From Amborella trichopoda (lineage: Eukaryota; Streptophyta; Magnoliopsida; Amborellales; Amborellaceae): 64,000 nucleotides of DNA. The notes beneath the pieces are model-generated. The model was not told where the DNA came from, ran no database searches, and saw nothing but the letters and a program-made list of their open reading frames with translations. The stretch covers positions 5,645,703 through 5,709,702 of the forward strand of contig NW_006499435.1 of NCBI RefSeq assembly GCF_000471905.2, read 5' to 3'. A program made the position numbers and the translations under genes. Shown piece by piece: positions 23,613 to 35,835 of the stretch. Positions within the stretch are counted from its first letter, which is position 1. Each line of letters begins with the position of its first letter.

Positions 23613-26600
23613 ATGAATCGGCGAAGCAGGAGAGTACTGTTCCCCAGAGTTGCAATCGAGGTAGAGTCGGAAACAGAGGAGAGCTCTGAAGATGAAGAAG
23701 AAGACCATGAAGAAGAACCGTTAACCCCACCTACCCAACCAGTCAATAACAAGAAGAAAGCTCCCATCACCATTAGTCTCAAGAGAGTTTGCAAGGTACG
23801 CATTTCTAGTTTTTTCTGCCCACTTTTATTGGGTTTCTTTTCTTTCTAGTGGAATTTTGTGCCGGTCGTTTTCTACATATGTCGTGATTCAATTGATGGC
23901 CTTTGAAAAAAATTAGGTTTGCAAAGGGACTGGCCATGAAGCCGGATTCAAAGGTGCCACTTACATCGATTGCCCTAAGAAGCCGTGCTTTCTCTGTAAA
24001 CAACCGGGTATGATAGTTTCTGGAATAATGTTTTTCCCTGTATTATTTGAGTATAGCTCCATTTGAGTTTTTTTTCTCTGTATTACTTAATGTAGTTTTA
24101 TTCATTTATTTTTACTGAGTATTTTTTCTTTATTATTTGAATGTAGCTTCATTCATTTATTTTTACTTCTTGACGAGTCACATTGGTACTGTTGAGTGTT
24201 TTCTCTGTATTATTTGAATGTAGCGTCATTTATTATTTACTTTTTTATGGTTCACATTGGTATTCCTGAGTATTATATTTTAATTATTATTTCGAAGGCT
24301 TTTTCTTCTTTTTGGATTTTTAGGGCACACCACTATGACTTGCCCACATTGGGTTTATTTGAATGAAGCTTGAGTTATTTTTACATCTTGATGGTTCACA
24401 TTGGTAGTTTTTGAGTGTATTATTTGTATTGATATTGTTGAGTATTTATGTTCAAATCCGTTTTTCAAATTGTTTCTCTTTGCTTCTGGTTTTAGGGCAT
24501 ACTACTATGAATTGTCCGCATCGCGTGGCTACAGAGCATGGTGTTGTTCCTGCCCATCGTCGAGAGTTTCGCGGCTCACTTGATTACCTTTTTGAGCGTC
24601 AATTAAGAGCTAATGTTCCAATGGTATGCTATCCGAAGGATCCCTGAAATTCTTTGCTCTCCTTTTGTATGTTTCCCCATGCTTTATTTCTGGGTTGGTA
24701 AACTAGGATGCGAATATCAAATTCTTCTGGGTTTGGTTTATTTGTTGTTGCATCTTTTTCCACTTTTATTTGACTTAAGAAATTGTTTTTTTTGTTCTCT
24801 TTATGTTGTGTTGCCTGGTTGGTTATATTGGTTTTTGGACCTTGAACCCATGTGGCTTTGGTTTGTATTTAGTTGCCTTTAATTCAATTGTAATTATGTC
24901 TCCTTATGTTTGGAATATTTCTCATTCTTTTGCTTGATTCGAAATCAATATCATTTGATGGAGAATTATAATATGACATTATTTTCACTGCAATGTACTG
25001 TTATACGAATTTGTTACTGGGTTTTAGTCTTAGGCAGAAAATTCTCATTTTTTGGGTAAGTAGAAAAGTCTTATTCTTGGGCACCTTTCCATGATAACTT
25101 CATTAGAGAACCCATGGAAGAGTTTACACCTTGAATAAAATAAATAACTATGTCATTATGTTAATGCGAAATAAGCATTGGTTATTTTGTAATTGTTAGC
25201 GTGAAATAAGAATTTTAAAAAAGGTGAAATAAGCATGATTATCTTGTAATTGTTTCAGATAAAACCAGGGTTTGTGATACCAGACCAAGTGGACTGTGCC
25301 ATCATTAGATTGCATAGCAGGAGGGTGACATCCTTAGAGTTTCATCCCACTAATAACAGTATTCTTTTATCGGGTGATAAGGTATTATGTGTGGATTATC
25401 CTTGTTCTATTTTTTTGAGTCTTTCGATGTGATATGTGATGATTTAGGGATAAACCACTCTTGGGTTTTAGTGGGCATCAATATGATTCTCTCTCTTTTT
25501 TTTTGTTTAAGTAGAAAGGGCAACTTGGAATATGGGATTACAACAAAGTGTATGAAAAGACCGTCTATGGATCAATTCATTCTTGCATACTAAACAGCAT
25601 GAAGTAAGTGCACTTGTAGGAACTTTGTGGCATTCCTTTTTCATGCAAAACTTTATAAAAGTCTTATGGTTGTATATTTCCTGTTGAATTCTGTAGGTTT
25701 AATCCTGTGAATGATGGGAGCTTGTATACAGCGTCTTCTGATGGAACAATATGCTACACTGATCTTGAAATTGGGACTCCCAATTTATTGATGAATCTCA
25801 ATCCAGATGGCTGGAATGTAATATTCTTATCAATGTAGTTGCTTTATCACCCTCCCTCCCTTCCTCCCCCCCTCCTCCCCTCCTCCTTCTGTGTGTGCGC
25901 ACGCCCGTGTGCACGCTCTGTAATCGGGTTTAAGTTTGAGATATCAGTCTGTGGGTAATTGCACACATCTCATTGTTTGGGGGGTGAAGTCTGAGTTATC
26001 TTTATAATCTTTATCAGGGCCCTGCAAATTGGCGAATGCTGTATGGCATGGATATTAGTTCAAGTAAAAGCCTTGTGCTCGTGGCAGATAACTTTGGATT
26101 TCTTTACCTGTAAGAACATATCCTCTAGCTTGTGTTTTCCTTTGTATTGATAGTTCATTTATTGTTCCAGTAGCACCTACTTCCTTTTGTGTTCGCATTC
26201 AGAATGTGTAGTTTGTTATGCACAAGTTTAGTATGAGTTTTATGACTATCCTGCAGATCTGAGGTTATGAAGATTTAAAATCTATCCTGTAAATGGATTG
26301 AATGCATGTTTAACAACCTTTTTCATATTAACAATGTTATTGAGAAGAATTACTACCAAATGAACATTATTGTCTATTCATATATATGTGTAAATTTCGG
26401 TTCACTAACTTGCACCAAAACTTTTGCCAATGTATTTTCCTTAGCCTTTGAAAATCCCTTTTTCATTAGAAGAAATTGGGGATGATTATGAGATTCCATG
26501 ACTCTACCTTTTGCTGGCTTGGCATTTTTGGGGAAAATTTCAGTCGCAGGTATTCGAATTTTGGGGACCCAGTTGGAGGAGAGGAGAGAGAGGCTAGGTT

Positions 26601-29600
26601 GCAAAGTGTAACCCCTTCTAATTGTTTGGGCTTGCTGTATGTGTCGGAAAAATAAATAGTGTCTGTGAAATCCAATGGTTTAAAAATTGTTGAGTCAGCA
26701 CGGACTCAGGCAAGTCTACACGGGAATCGGTTACCCCGTGTCGATTCCAGTAAAAAATGTTGCATCGCCCAGTTCTAGAGAAGAACCGGCGATTCTCTAT
26801 AGTGAACTGCCTGAGTCAATGTATGGAATCGGTAGGTGATGTCATGACTCGGCGTTTCTACACAGTATGATGTCATATATCAACGAGTTTCGCTAAAAAA
26901 CCGGACACGTCACCATGTCTCAATAGAACATTTGTTTTCAATTTTTTGCAAGGGTAATTGGGATATATTTTTTTCAAAATAAGAGAACTTTACCATGCTG
27001 AGCTGATGTCACCACACACACAATTACGTGGCCCCATGTCCCATTCATTTGTCACCAACAAATACGCTGGTCCTCAGGTGTTTTATAGATGTGAAATCCC
27101 CTTGAAGTTTTTTATGTGAGACAATTCCTACTGTAGCAGCTTGAGAACAAATCTATTGCCTGCAAACTGTTAACACATGGTCCTGCACCTATTAGCGTGC
27201 AAACTGTTAACTCATGGTCCTGCAAACCTATTAGCGTGTAACCATTAGCTCTTATAGAATTCAGTTTATTATAAAAAATGTTTATTAAATTAACAAAACA
27301 AAAGTATTTTAATAATTATGTTTATTATAAAAATAGTTATTTAATAGAGCGAGCCTTTTATAATAAATTATGTTTATTATAAAAACTATACAAGCAATTC
27401 AAAATATACATACAAGAGCCATCTTGTTTTTTGAATCACGTTTAGTATAATATTATAATTAATGATTATACTAATTACATTGATAATCAAATCTTATATG
27501 TTATTTATTAATATATTTTAATTATAAATTATATAATTTAGTATCTTTTGTTATAGTTGTAAATTAGTTTTTAAAATTTGATGATATTACAAGACAAATT
27601 TCAAATATATTCTTATTTGAATAGTAAAATTATTATAAAGTATAAACCAATAATCTCAATTTCAATGTATAATATTATTGTTAGTTAGGTTGTGATAATT
27701 GTGGACGAGTAAAGAGAATTAATAAATGTTTGATTTGATACTAATTTCACTTTCTATAAAAAACAACGTTTATAATGTTTTTTTTAATAATTTTTTTGGA
27801 TTTTTTTTAAGGCCGAATACGACCGATTCGGCCTATTCTCGATCCGAAATGCCGATTCACCAATCCAGCTGGGTTTTTGGGGTATCCGATCCGGGGCACC
27901 GATTTGTTTTTTAAACCACCGGTGAAATCCATTGAGAAGAAAATATGAGAGAAGATAGGCATTTGGAATAAGAAATCTGTTGTTGTTAGGAGCCACCTAA
28001 ATCAAAGCTAACTTTGGTGCTGTCTTACTATGTTATGTATTCCTCAACCATCTGATTGATTATAAAGAATTTCAAATTTTGAGAAAAGCTTTTGTTTGTA
28101 ATTGTTTTGGAGAATGTTTTTATGTTACTTTTGGAATAATGTGGGAATTGAGCAGCCATGGTTTCATATGTCGAATTTCTCCATGTCGTATGGTGTAGTT
28201 TGATTATATTAGGCTGGATGAGTGCATCTTGAACCTGTTTAATAGTTTCACTATTTGCCAATGACTCCTTAGGGTGGATATGCGCTCCAACAAGAGAATA
28301 AGAGAGCCAGTTCTTATTCACAAAAAGGGTACCAAGGTTGTCGGCCTTCACTGCAATCCTCTTCAGCCCGAGCTTCTACTAAGTTGTGGAAATGATCACT
28401 TTGTGAGTATCTTGGACTGTGAGCCACAATTTCAATGCCATTCTACATTCTTGGTTAAATTTGTGATTTAATATATCTTTTTATTATTTCCTATCTTTCT
28501 TTCCCCCCAAAAAAAAAATCTTCTATTATTTATGATGTTATATGCATATCTCTTTTAAAATCAGCATTTGTAAAATATCTGTGGTTTTCGTTACAAATCT
28601 ATTTGTATTATAGAATATTGGTTGTGGCCTCAAGAAAATATTCAAAGATTATTGAGAAAACTAACTGCTATAAACTAATAAATAAAATCTATAAATTTGT
28701 CAGTCCAACACTTTGCATTACAGTTTACAGTCATTTGATGCAGATCTGTTTGTATTATTTGAAATAAGTTCATGCACATATGCAGACATACATGTGTGCA
28801 TACACATCTGGCAGTTGAGTAATGCATCTGTGGATTGTTTTCAATTTACTTGTGCATGGAGGACCCTCCATTACATATGAAGCATCTTTTATTTGATAAT
28901 CAACAAGCTCTGTCATGGTGTTTTACTACAGTTTTGAATTGAGGTTTTACTGTGGTGAATAATCTCTGGACTTAGGTTATATAAAGGTTTGGGAATGATC
29001 ACTTTGTGCGTTGCCTATACTTAAGGTGTTAAACTTATTTACAGAATTTGATTTTACCCTAGTAATATTGATACAAATTCTTTAGTAATATACACAATTT
29101 GCCATTTTCACTGTAGCACTCTGTTTTAGTGATTGGGTTGGTTTTATGAGATTTTGCAGCTGTATATTTGTAGGCTTATTGATATGTTTCCACGCTCACT
29201 GTATATCTACAGGATTAAATGATGGGACTTGGACTCTAAACTATAAAGAAATATTATGGTGAATCCACTGATCGTGTCTGCCCTGTTTTTTTGGGTTTTT
29301 AGGACGCAAAACAGGTCCCAAATGTCTGGAAATTCATTTCTGCCCCATGAATTTGGAGCTAAAAAATAGTGCATGTCTGATGACCTTTGAAGAAGTAAAA
29401 GAACAAGATGGACCTTTTTTTGTGCTTAAAATTCTTTTTATTTTTTTGGGTCAGTTTCATAATTGTGGTGGTCAAGATGATAGACTTGTGAAGTTTTGAA
29501 CCTCACTCCATCCATCTCCAAGATGGATTTTGGAAAGATGGATGTACTATGCACCAAAACCTTACCTTTATATAAGTGGTGTTTTGCATCTTTGTTTGTT

Positions 29601-32364
29601 TATTGAAATGTATAACTATCAGGAAAGGAGAGTGTTAAGGTGTATGATGTGCTTGTTCTTTAAGTGGTATAGATATGCACGCAAACTTGCTGCCATCTAT
29701 CCATACAGCAATGCGATGCTGCTTGAATGAATCAGTGTTACCTAGGCTGCAATCACCCTCTTGTGTCCTGTACATATGTCGACAGTTCGACATGTGTCAT
29801 GAGACACTGGTGAAAATGGGTGAGGATAAAAATTGTTATTTGAGTGAGGCCAGTAGGTTAGAACCCATGTCCTCTTAGGAAATGAGTGTAATGTCTACCA
29901 TTCTTCCAAGTCACAGGGGTGTGCATAAGGAAGGTGTTCAAACTTTTTACTAAACAGTATAAGTACTGTTATTTGGTATCAAAACATGCTTCCAGGAGCT
30001 TGCACTTGGGACATTGACCATGAGAGTGATAAATTCTACAGTTAAACTCTCCACACAACTGATTTTGTTTTATGAACATATTTATTGATGTAAAAAATAT
30101 TTGCTCTGTCATGTCTTGCGGTGTTGGGTTTTTTGGATGAAGAACTAGACACTCTAGACACTGGTTTTTTGGATGAAGAACTAGACACTCTAGACACTTG
30201 TTAGACTCGAGACTTGTGTTGTTGTCTGTGCAACACTGGTGACAATATAGTTTGACATATTTTGGCATCCCATGATGTATGTCTTGTGCGTATGAGTATG
30301 TCTGTGCGTTGTTGCATCATTAATTGAAGTTCATTTATAGTTAATTTGTCACCAACAAATGATTACAGTTCTCTAATGCAGCACAATTATGTATGGTGTT
30401 ACCAATCCATGTCAAGAAGAATAAAGGCATATGGTAATGCATTGAATTAAATCAATGCAAATTTTATAATATTGATCAATTTTTAATTGAGAGAATGGTG
30501 TAATTATGATAGTTTTTGGGTGAAAACCTTTTAGAAATTCTAGAAAATTGTTTTTGAATGCAGGCACGTCTATGGGATCTCCGACGAATAGATGCTGGTG
30601 ACTCCCTTGGAAATCTCCCTCACAGTCGAGTTGTGAATTCTGCCTATTTTTCTCCTTTGACTGGCACCAAAATCCTCACGACTTCTCAAGACAACCGTAT
30701 TCGTGTATGGGATTCCATCTTTGGCAATATAGAATCACCAAGCCGGGAGATCATTCATAGTCATGATTTCAACCGGCATCTTACCTGTTTCCGAGCTGAG
30801 TGGGATCCAAAGGTGCGCTTTTTTCCTTTATGTGGAGAGTAAATGTTGAAATATTCTTTCCAATAAAAATTTGAAGTCTCTCACTCTCTCTCTCTCTGAT
30901 AAGATTTTCTAGCATTTAAAGTTATTGTTTGGAAGTTACTTGTTATAATATTATGGTACGCTTCTTGCTGCTCTTTATGGAGATTAAATATTGAAGTACT
31001 GTGCGTGTGTGAGAAATATATATCTTGAAGCATCTCCCAAGTTATTGATTGAAAAAATTATTCCCGTATGCTTAGCATTTTACATGTTTTTGCATTCTGC
31101 AGGATCCATCTGAATCCCTTGCAGTTATTGGGAGATACATAAGCGAGAACTACGATGGAGTTGCACTACATCCAATTGATTTCATTGACACTAGTACAGG
31201 GAGACTGGTTGCTGAAGTTATTGAACCCAACATTAAAACCATCAGCCCTGTGAATAAACTGCACCCTCGAGATGATGTCTTGGCCACCGGTAGCTCAAGG
31301 TTTGTACTTGTAACTATCTTCAGTTTATGCTTCATCAGATGAAATCTTCATATGTTCCTGGCCTGGACAATTTATTGTTTTTTTCTGATATTTTGATCGG
31401 ACCAACATCAATTTTTAAAATTTTGGTAGAAACTACTTTGGCCAAAAGTTTATGGAGAGTGAGAATTGTCACTATGAGCCCAATTCACAGTTATTATCAA
31501 CTTATCATAGGTCCAGCCAGTGATTAGAAAAGTTGCCACGCCGATTTGAGACCCTGGTGATTCTGGAGGCAAAGCCTAGGAATGGCCCCCGGTCTCCTGC
31601 TTCTTTATGACGGATGAGTCTGACCTTGTGAGTTGGGATTGCTGGTTCCTACCTGTGTCCTGGTTCTTGTACACTGGGTCCAACCATCAATTCATCATCG
31701 GACTAAAGTTTTAAATTTATAAACTGTAGTTTCTTCTCATTTTCTTTTTGTTTCTGAGAAAATATTAATCTCAACCTTTATTCCTGTATTAAAATAAGAA
31801 CCCTTTACACTGAATTGGTTAATTATTCTCTCATTCCCTTGGTAGACTATATAACAGGTGAAAACTTGCGCCATGGGTGATAACAAATAAAATAATATAC
31901 TTTTATTTGTTTATCTATTATATCCTGAATGCGTGCTTGTGCATTATCTCCCCCTCTCTCTCTATAAGTACATATCACGTGCATGATTGCTTTGGTACCG
32001 AAACTACCATTCTCTTTAATTGCTTTTTCTCTGCAAATAAGGAGCCTTTGGACGTGTTAACCTGTGAGAGAGCTTTCAATTCTGATACAATCAGTTTGTT
32101 ATTTTGGCATCCCTCAGATCTCTCTTCATTTGGAGACCCAAGGAGCAGCTTGAGCCTTCGGAGGAACAAGGGGAAAGGAATTACAGGGTCTCAATTTGCA
32201 ATAAACAAGAGAAGAAATCAAAGAGAGCGAAACTAGATGATGAAAGCGACGAGGGAGATGATGTTAGTGGTCTCGACCTGAATGACAAAAGCAAGCAGAA
32301 GCCAGGTGCTTGTTACAAAGTATTACATTGCCCACCGAGCTCAAAGTCGAAGTCGAAAAAGTAA
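23613..32364 (+). CDS. DDB2: DDB2, UV-damaged DNA-binding WD40 protein
   Basis: Exons: 23613-23795, 23917-24007, 24496-24623, 25259-25381, 25515-25603, 25697-25817, 26018-26109, 28273-28402, 30564-30812, 31103-31299, 32118-32364. All GT-AG, in phase, 1650 nt, 549 residues (Arabidopsis DDB2 is about the same length). The start is the only in-frame ATG ahead of the acidic N-terminus ([10 protein letters not shown]). Then come a CCHC zinc knuckle, C85-x2-C88-x4-H93-x4-C98, seen in plant DDB2, and WD40 blades: [45 protein letters not shown] (WDxR/DWD box 323-326, the DDB1 contact), [33 protein letters not shown]. The Lys-rich tail ends in KSKSKSKK. In the nucleus DDB2 recognises UV photoproducts and feeds them to nucleotide excision repair through DDB1-CUL4. 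I see no disabling change. It lies head to head with the cis-prenyltransferase remnant. Confidence 0.96.
24040..24495 (+). repeat. Tandem duplication in DDB2 intron 2 with decoy exon
   Basis: Intron 2 consists largely of diverged repeats of a unit containing TTATTTGAATGTAG..TTCATT..TTTTTAC..GGTTCACATTGGTA..GAGTATT. At 24321-24352 the array carries a second copy of the intron 2 acceptor and the first bases of exon 3: TTTTTAG then GGCACACCACTATGACTTGC. The true exon begins at 24496 after TTTTAG. Read in phase the decoy gives [10 protein letters not shown], again a zinc-knuckle half, but runs into TGA about 50 bp on and has no good donor. Confidence 0.75.
26675..27921. mobile_element. Non-autonomous DNA transposon in DDB2 intron 7
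   Basis: A 1.25-kb element flanked by an exact 10-bp direct repeat, GTGAAATCCA, at 26665-26674 and 27922-27931. It begins ATGGTTTAAAAA and ends TTTTTTAAACCACCG, a short inverted repeat. The ends are rich in GATTCGG and ATCCGG words; the interior is AT-rich and shares the TTAGTTAGGTTGTGATAATT stretch with 11240-12785. It has no transposase. The 9-10-bp target duplication suggests the Mutator superfamily; this is inference. Confidence 0.65.
30125..30197. repeat. 36-bp tandem duplication in DDB2 intron 8
   Basis: Two adjacent near-identical copies of a unit containing TTTTTTGGATGAAGAACTAG followed by ACACTCTAGACAC. It is non-coding and lies in the 2.2-kb intron between the exons at 28402 and 30564. 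That intron otherwise shows nothing recognisable. Confidence 0.7.
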
Positions 32365-32960
32365 GGTGCTTTGTGACGAAGTACAATGTGGAAAATTAGA
32401 TAACCATAACAAATTACAGGGGCGAAATTTTGTTGCTTTATAGGGAAAGTAGGTTACAGTATGTGGGGTCATGGAAAATCATAGTCCATTGAGTTTAACA
32501 CCTTTGAGGTGCTTGTGATGAAATGGTGGATGATGATGGTGAGGGTCCCACCCCTTGGTGGGTCATGTTCTGTACTAGTATGTTGTGTCATGTTCTGTTC
32601 TGGTATGTTCCTCTCTCTCTCTCTCTCTCTCTCTACCCACCATTTTATGACTCAATGGACTGTGGTTTCTTCTAATCCACTGAACTAAGTTATCCTTACC
32701 CTTCAAGAGAAATAGAAAGAAGCCACATTTGGAAATTTTGGGTCTGGTCACGTTTTGCCACAGTGAACTTCAGCTCGTTTGTGCAAAATTACATTTAGGT
32801 CACTTGACAAGGTTTGAAGGTGATGTATATACGCTATGGTACATCTCCAAAGTTGCTTTCATTGACATGTTTGTTAATATATGTATATACTACCCTTAAT
32901 ACGTCCAACTTTTGTGCTACCCAACATGCTTTCCTATGAATTCCTTTCCTTTCAGGATGT

Positions 32961-32995
<35 letters not shown>

Positions 32996-34320
32996 GACAA
33001 TGATATTGATTCACAACTGCTTTGCTGTTTCTTCTCCATCTGGCTTCAAGAATTAATTAAGCCTATTCACTCCCTGAGGGTAAGCCTTACTTGATAGTGT
33101 TTTTAGGACCCCAAATTCAGGGGAGTAACCTCATTAAACTACCAAGCAACCTCAGGGAGAAATTTCACATGCTCTGTATGACCGAATTATAATGTCTTAA
33201 ATTTGAAAAGAGGATGTCCCAAGTCTTAAGGACTCAAAAATGTAGTAATTTGTTTGAAAAAATTATAATTATTTTTAATGATAGGATTTTAAAATTCCAG
33301 TTCGAGAAATTCTTAATTGAATGGAGTTAATGGCAAACTAAAGGTTAGGGAGGATTCAGTGACCTTATATTGCATTTAAGATGGCTTTGACCTTTGTCGT
33401 GGGAAATTTTTTAGAATACATGTAAAAGATCAACTGAGATTAACTGTTTAACATTTTACCTGGATTTTTTATTTAATTTGAAAACAGCTTTCAAATTACA
33501 TATGTCCATTGGAATAGTTCAGAAAGGGTGAAGTGTTAAATTGATGAAAATTTAGGTGTATTTTAATGAATTTCTTTTTATTTTATTTTTAGTTTTTTTC
33601 GAGCAACTTTGATGCCAATTAGCATTGTTTCTTTCTCTCCTTTTTTAATTTTTTTTATGGGAATTATGTTTCAAAACCTTTTTTTCTTTTTAGGATTTGA
33701 CCTCTCCTTTTGCAAACCTAGATGGCTTCTCTAAAGGATTTGTATACTCCAAGACTAATTACCTCTAGTTTCTTTTTTTTTTTCTAAATAAAAAATAAAA
33801 AAAAACAAAAACAAAAGAGTTACCGTTGCTCCGAGCTATGACACTGGGAATAAGGTAGCTATGGGCTAGTCATTTTTTCATAAAATATTTGATAAATTCA
33901 TTTTCGCACTATGAGCATAGACACACACACTCTCTTAACTTCCATTTTACAATTTGCACAGCTGATTCATCTGAAGCACATTTGTCACCAGATGGGTATG
34001 CAAATGATTTTTTTCGCAAAACCCACATTGCTTTTGCTCACTGTTAATGACAACACCAACTGACATTTGTCATTCAAGAGAGGGGTAAGGACATAAATCT
34101 CCAATGAAGAAATTGGTTAATGGCTTAAGATAATTGGACTCCCTTGAATATTCTATAAGCCGATGGGCTTATGGAATAGTATACGTCATCAGGCTAGATA
34201 GATTTTTTGGGCTGAATTATGTGTATTCATCTAAAAATTAGAAATTTTGAATAAAAATCAATTTTCCAATCTTGAACTTTGTTAATAGCAGATTAGTCTA
34301 CTATTGTATTTTGTTTTATT
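32365..34320. other. Intergenic, no gene recognised
   Basis: DDB2 3' flank. It holds a (CT)n tract at about 32611-32635, a (GA)n tract at about 32961-32993, and AT-rich sequence without recognisable exons. A short open frame over the GA tract is low complexity only. Confidence 0.5.
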
Positions 34321-34331
34321 TATATTCTAAT

Positions 34332-35272
34332 GCTATAATCATCATCATCATTTTAGCTTTTTTCCAATTAATTGAGATCGGTTATATGAATCACGGTTCT
34401 CCATTCTCCATTATCCTCTATTAAAGACCATATTCTCGGTGAGGCCATAAGTCCTCATATTTTTTCGGACTACTTCCAACCATGTTCTTTTGGGCATACT
34501 TTTTATCCTTTTCAGTCTTTCCACTTGAACTAATTCCCACATCCTAACATGTGATGTACTTGGTCCCACCTACCTAAGTCTATTATCTCTCATTTTATCC
34601 TCTATTGGTGCCACATTTAAATTCTCTTGAATAGATTCATTGCGAATTCTATTTCTTCTTTCTTTGTCACTCATCCATCTCAATATCCTCATATCTGTTA
34701 CACTCATTCTATGAGTATATATTTTTTTATCCGCCCAATATTCTGCTCCATAGATCCACTACACTCATTCTGAGTATATTGTTTTTTGTCCACCCAACAT
34801 TCCACCTCATAGAGTAAAGCTGGTCTCACTATTGTCCTATAGAACTTTCCCTTCAGCCTCATTGATATGCGGCGTTCACATAAAATTTTAGTTGTACAAC
34901 TTCACTTTGCCCACCCAACTCTAATTCCGTGTGTGACATCGTCTTCGATCTCTCCATTTTCCTAGATTATCGACCCAAGATATCGAAAGTACGATCTTTT
35001 TTGTACTACTTGACTATCAATCTTAACTACTTGCTCGTATCTACTCCTATTGTTACTAAATTTGCACACCATATAGTCTGTTAGTCCGAATAATTTTAAA
35101 ACCTTTGGATTTTAAAGCATCTCTCAAAAATTCTAACTTTGTGTTGACATTGTTTCAAGTCTCATCAATCAAAATTATATCATTTGCGAACAACATGCAC
35201 CACGGTACTTCATTATGTAAATGCCTAGTTAAATCATCTATAACTAAGACAAAGAGGTATGGGCTATAGACG
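34332..35272 (-). mobile_element. 5'-truncated RTE-type LINE
   Basis: A 941-bp insertion flanked by an exact 11-bp target duplication, TATATTCTAAT, at 34321-34331 and 35273-35283. On the minus strand it encodes, with interruptions, the end of an RTE-clade reverse transcriptase: YLFALVIDDLT, ..MLFAND-like.., LESKGFK-like, YWADKKIYTHRMSVTDMRIL, RWMSDKERRNRIRNESI, NVAPIEDKMRDNRLRWVG. It ends in the family's 3' tail with GATGATGATGATTATAGC. It is 5' truncated, carries several stops and shifts, and cannot move by itself. The still-exact duplication suggests moderate age. Confidence 0.9.
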
Positions 35273-35371
35273 TATATTCTAATATTATAGTTATGAAAAT
35301 TTTGGATTCGAACTACCCCTAGCTCATTGGAATCTTTTTCTTTTTGATAACCAATCTAAAGTAAATCTTCT

Positions 35372-35835
35372 AGGGGTGTCAATGGGTCAGGGCCAGACCC
35401 AAAAATATAGTGTGGGACCAAGAACAGACCTGACCCAAAAATTAAAATATCTATGTATATAACAATATTTAATAGAGTAATGATCCTATAGGACCTTCCC
35501 CTACCAATGTGTGTAAGACCGCAAAAGATCACTATTAAAGTTGACATGAATCTCTATAAAAGTTATTACATGAGTATGAACTTGACTTTTCTATGGATAC
35601 GTGACAAATTTCATGGTGATCTTTTAGGGTCCTATACACATGGGTGGAGGAAAGTCCTATAGGATCAATTCTCTATTTAATGTATTGGGAACCAAAAAAT
35701 ATTACCTGAGTAGTGTTCAGGTCCAAGATTTGGACCCAGATCCGATCCACCGGGTCTTATTTTTAAACTCATACCTAGACTGAGATTGCGTCTACCCGTC
35801 GATTACTAGGTCAGGTCTGAGTCCATTCCCATCGC
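35372..35835. mobile_element. hAT-like MITE carrying a nested MITE
   Basis: It starts AGGGGTGTCAATGGGTC, a very common start of plant non-autonomous hAT-like elements, and ends with a partly complementary GGTCAGGTCTGAGTCCATTC. The same element occurs in the opposite orientation at 58636-58958 (shared ACTAAAATATCTATATAT-like centre and TTCAGGTCCAAATC stretch). Removing the nested 201-bp insertion plus one target copy brings it close to that copy in length. Confidence 0.65.
35474..35674. mobile_element. 201-bp MITE with long inverted repeats
   Basis: The first and last 59 bp are near-perfect inverted repeats (agagtaatgatcctatagga at the left, and the complement of its variant at the right, which ends aattctct). 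Flanking direct repeats ATTTAAT lie at 35467-35473 and 35675-35681. It is inserted into the larger element at 35372-35835. It has no ORF. The superfamily is not assigned. Confidence 0.8.

Noticed and set aside
24324-24352. Extra coding exon of DDB2
   Set aside because: It has a good acceptor and codes for GHTTM-C-PHW, but any plausible donor breaks the frame and read-through meets TGA soon after. Treated as a decoy, not a CDS exon.
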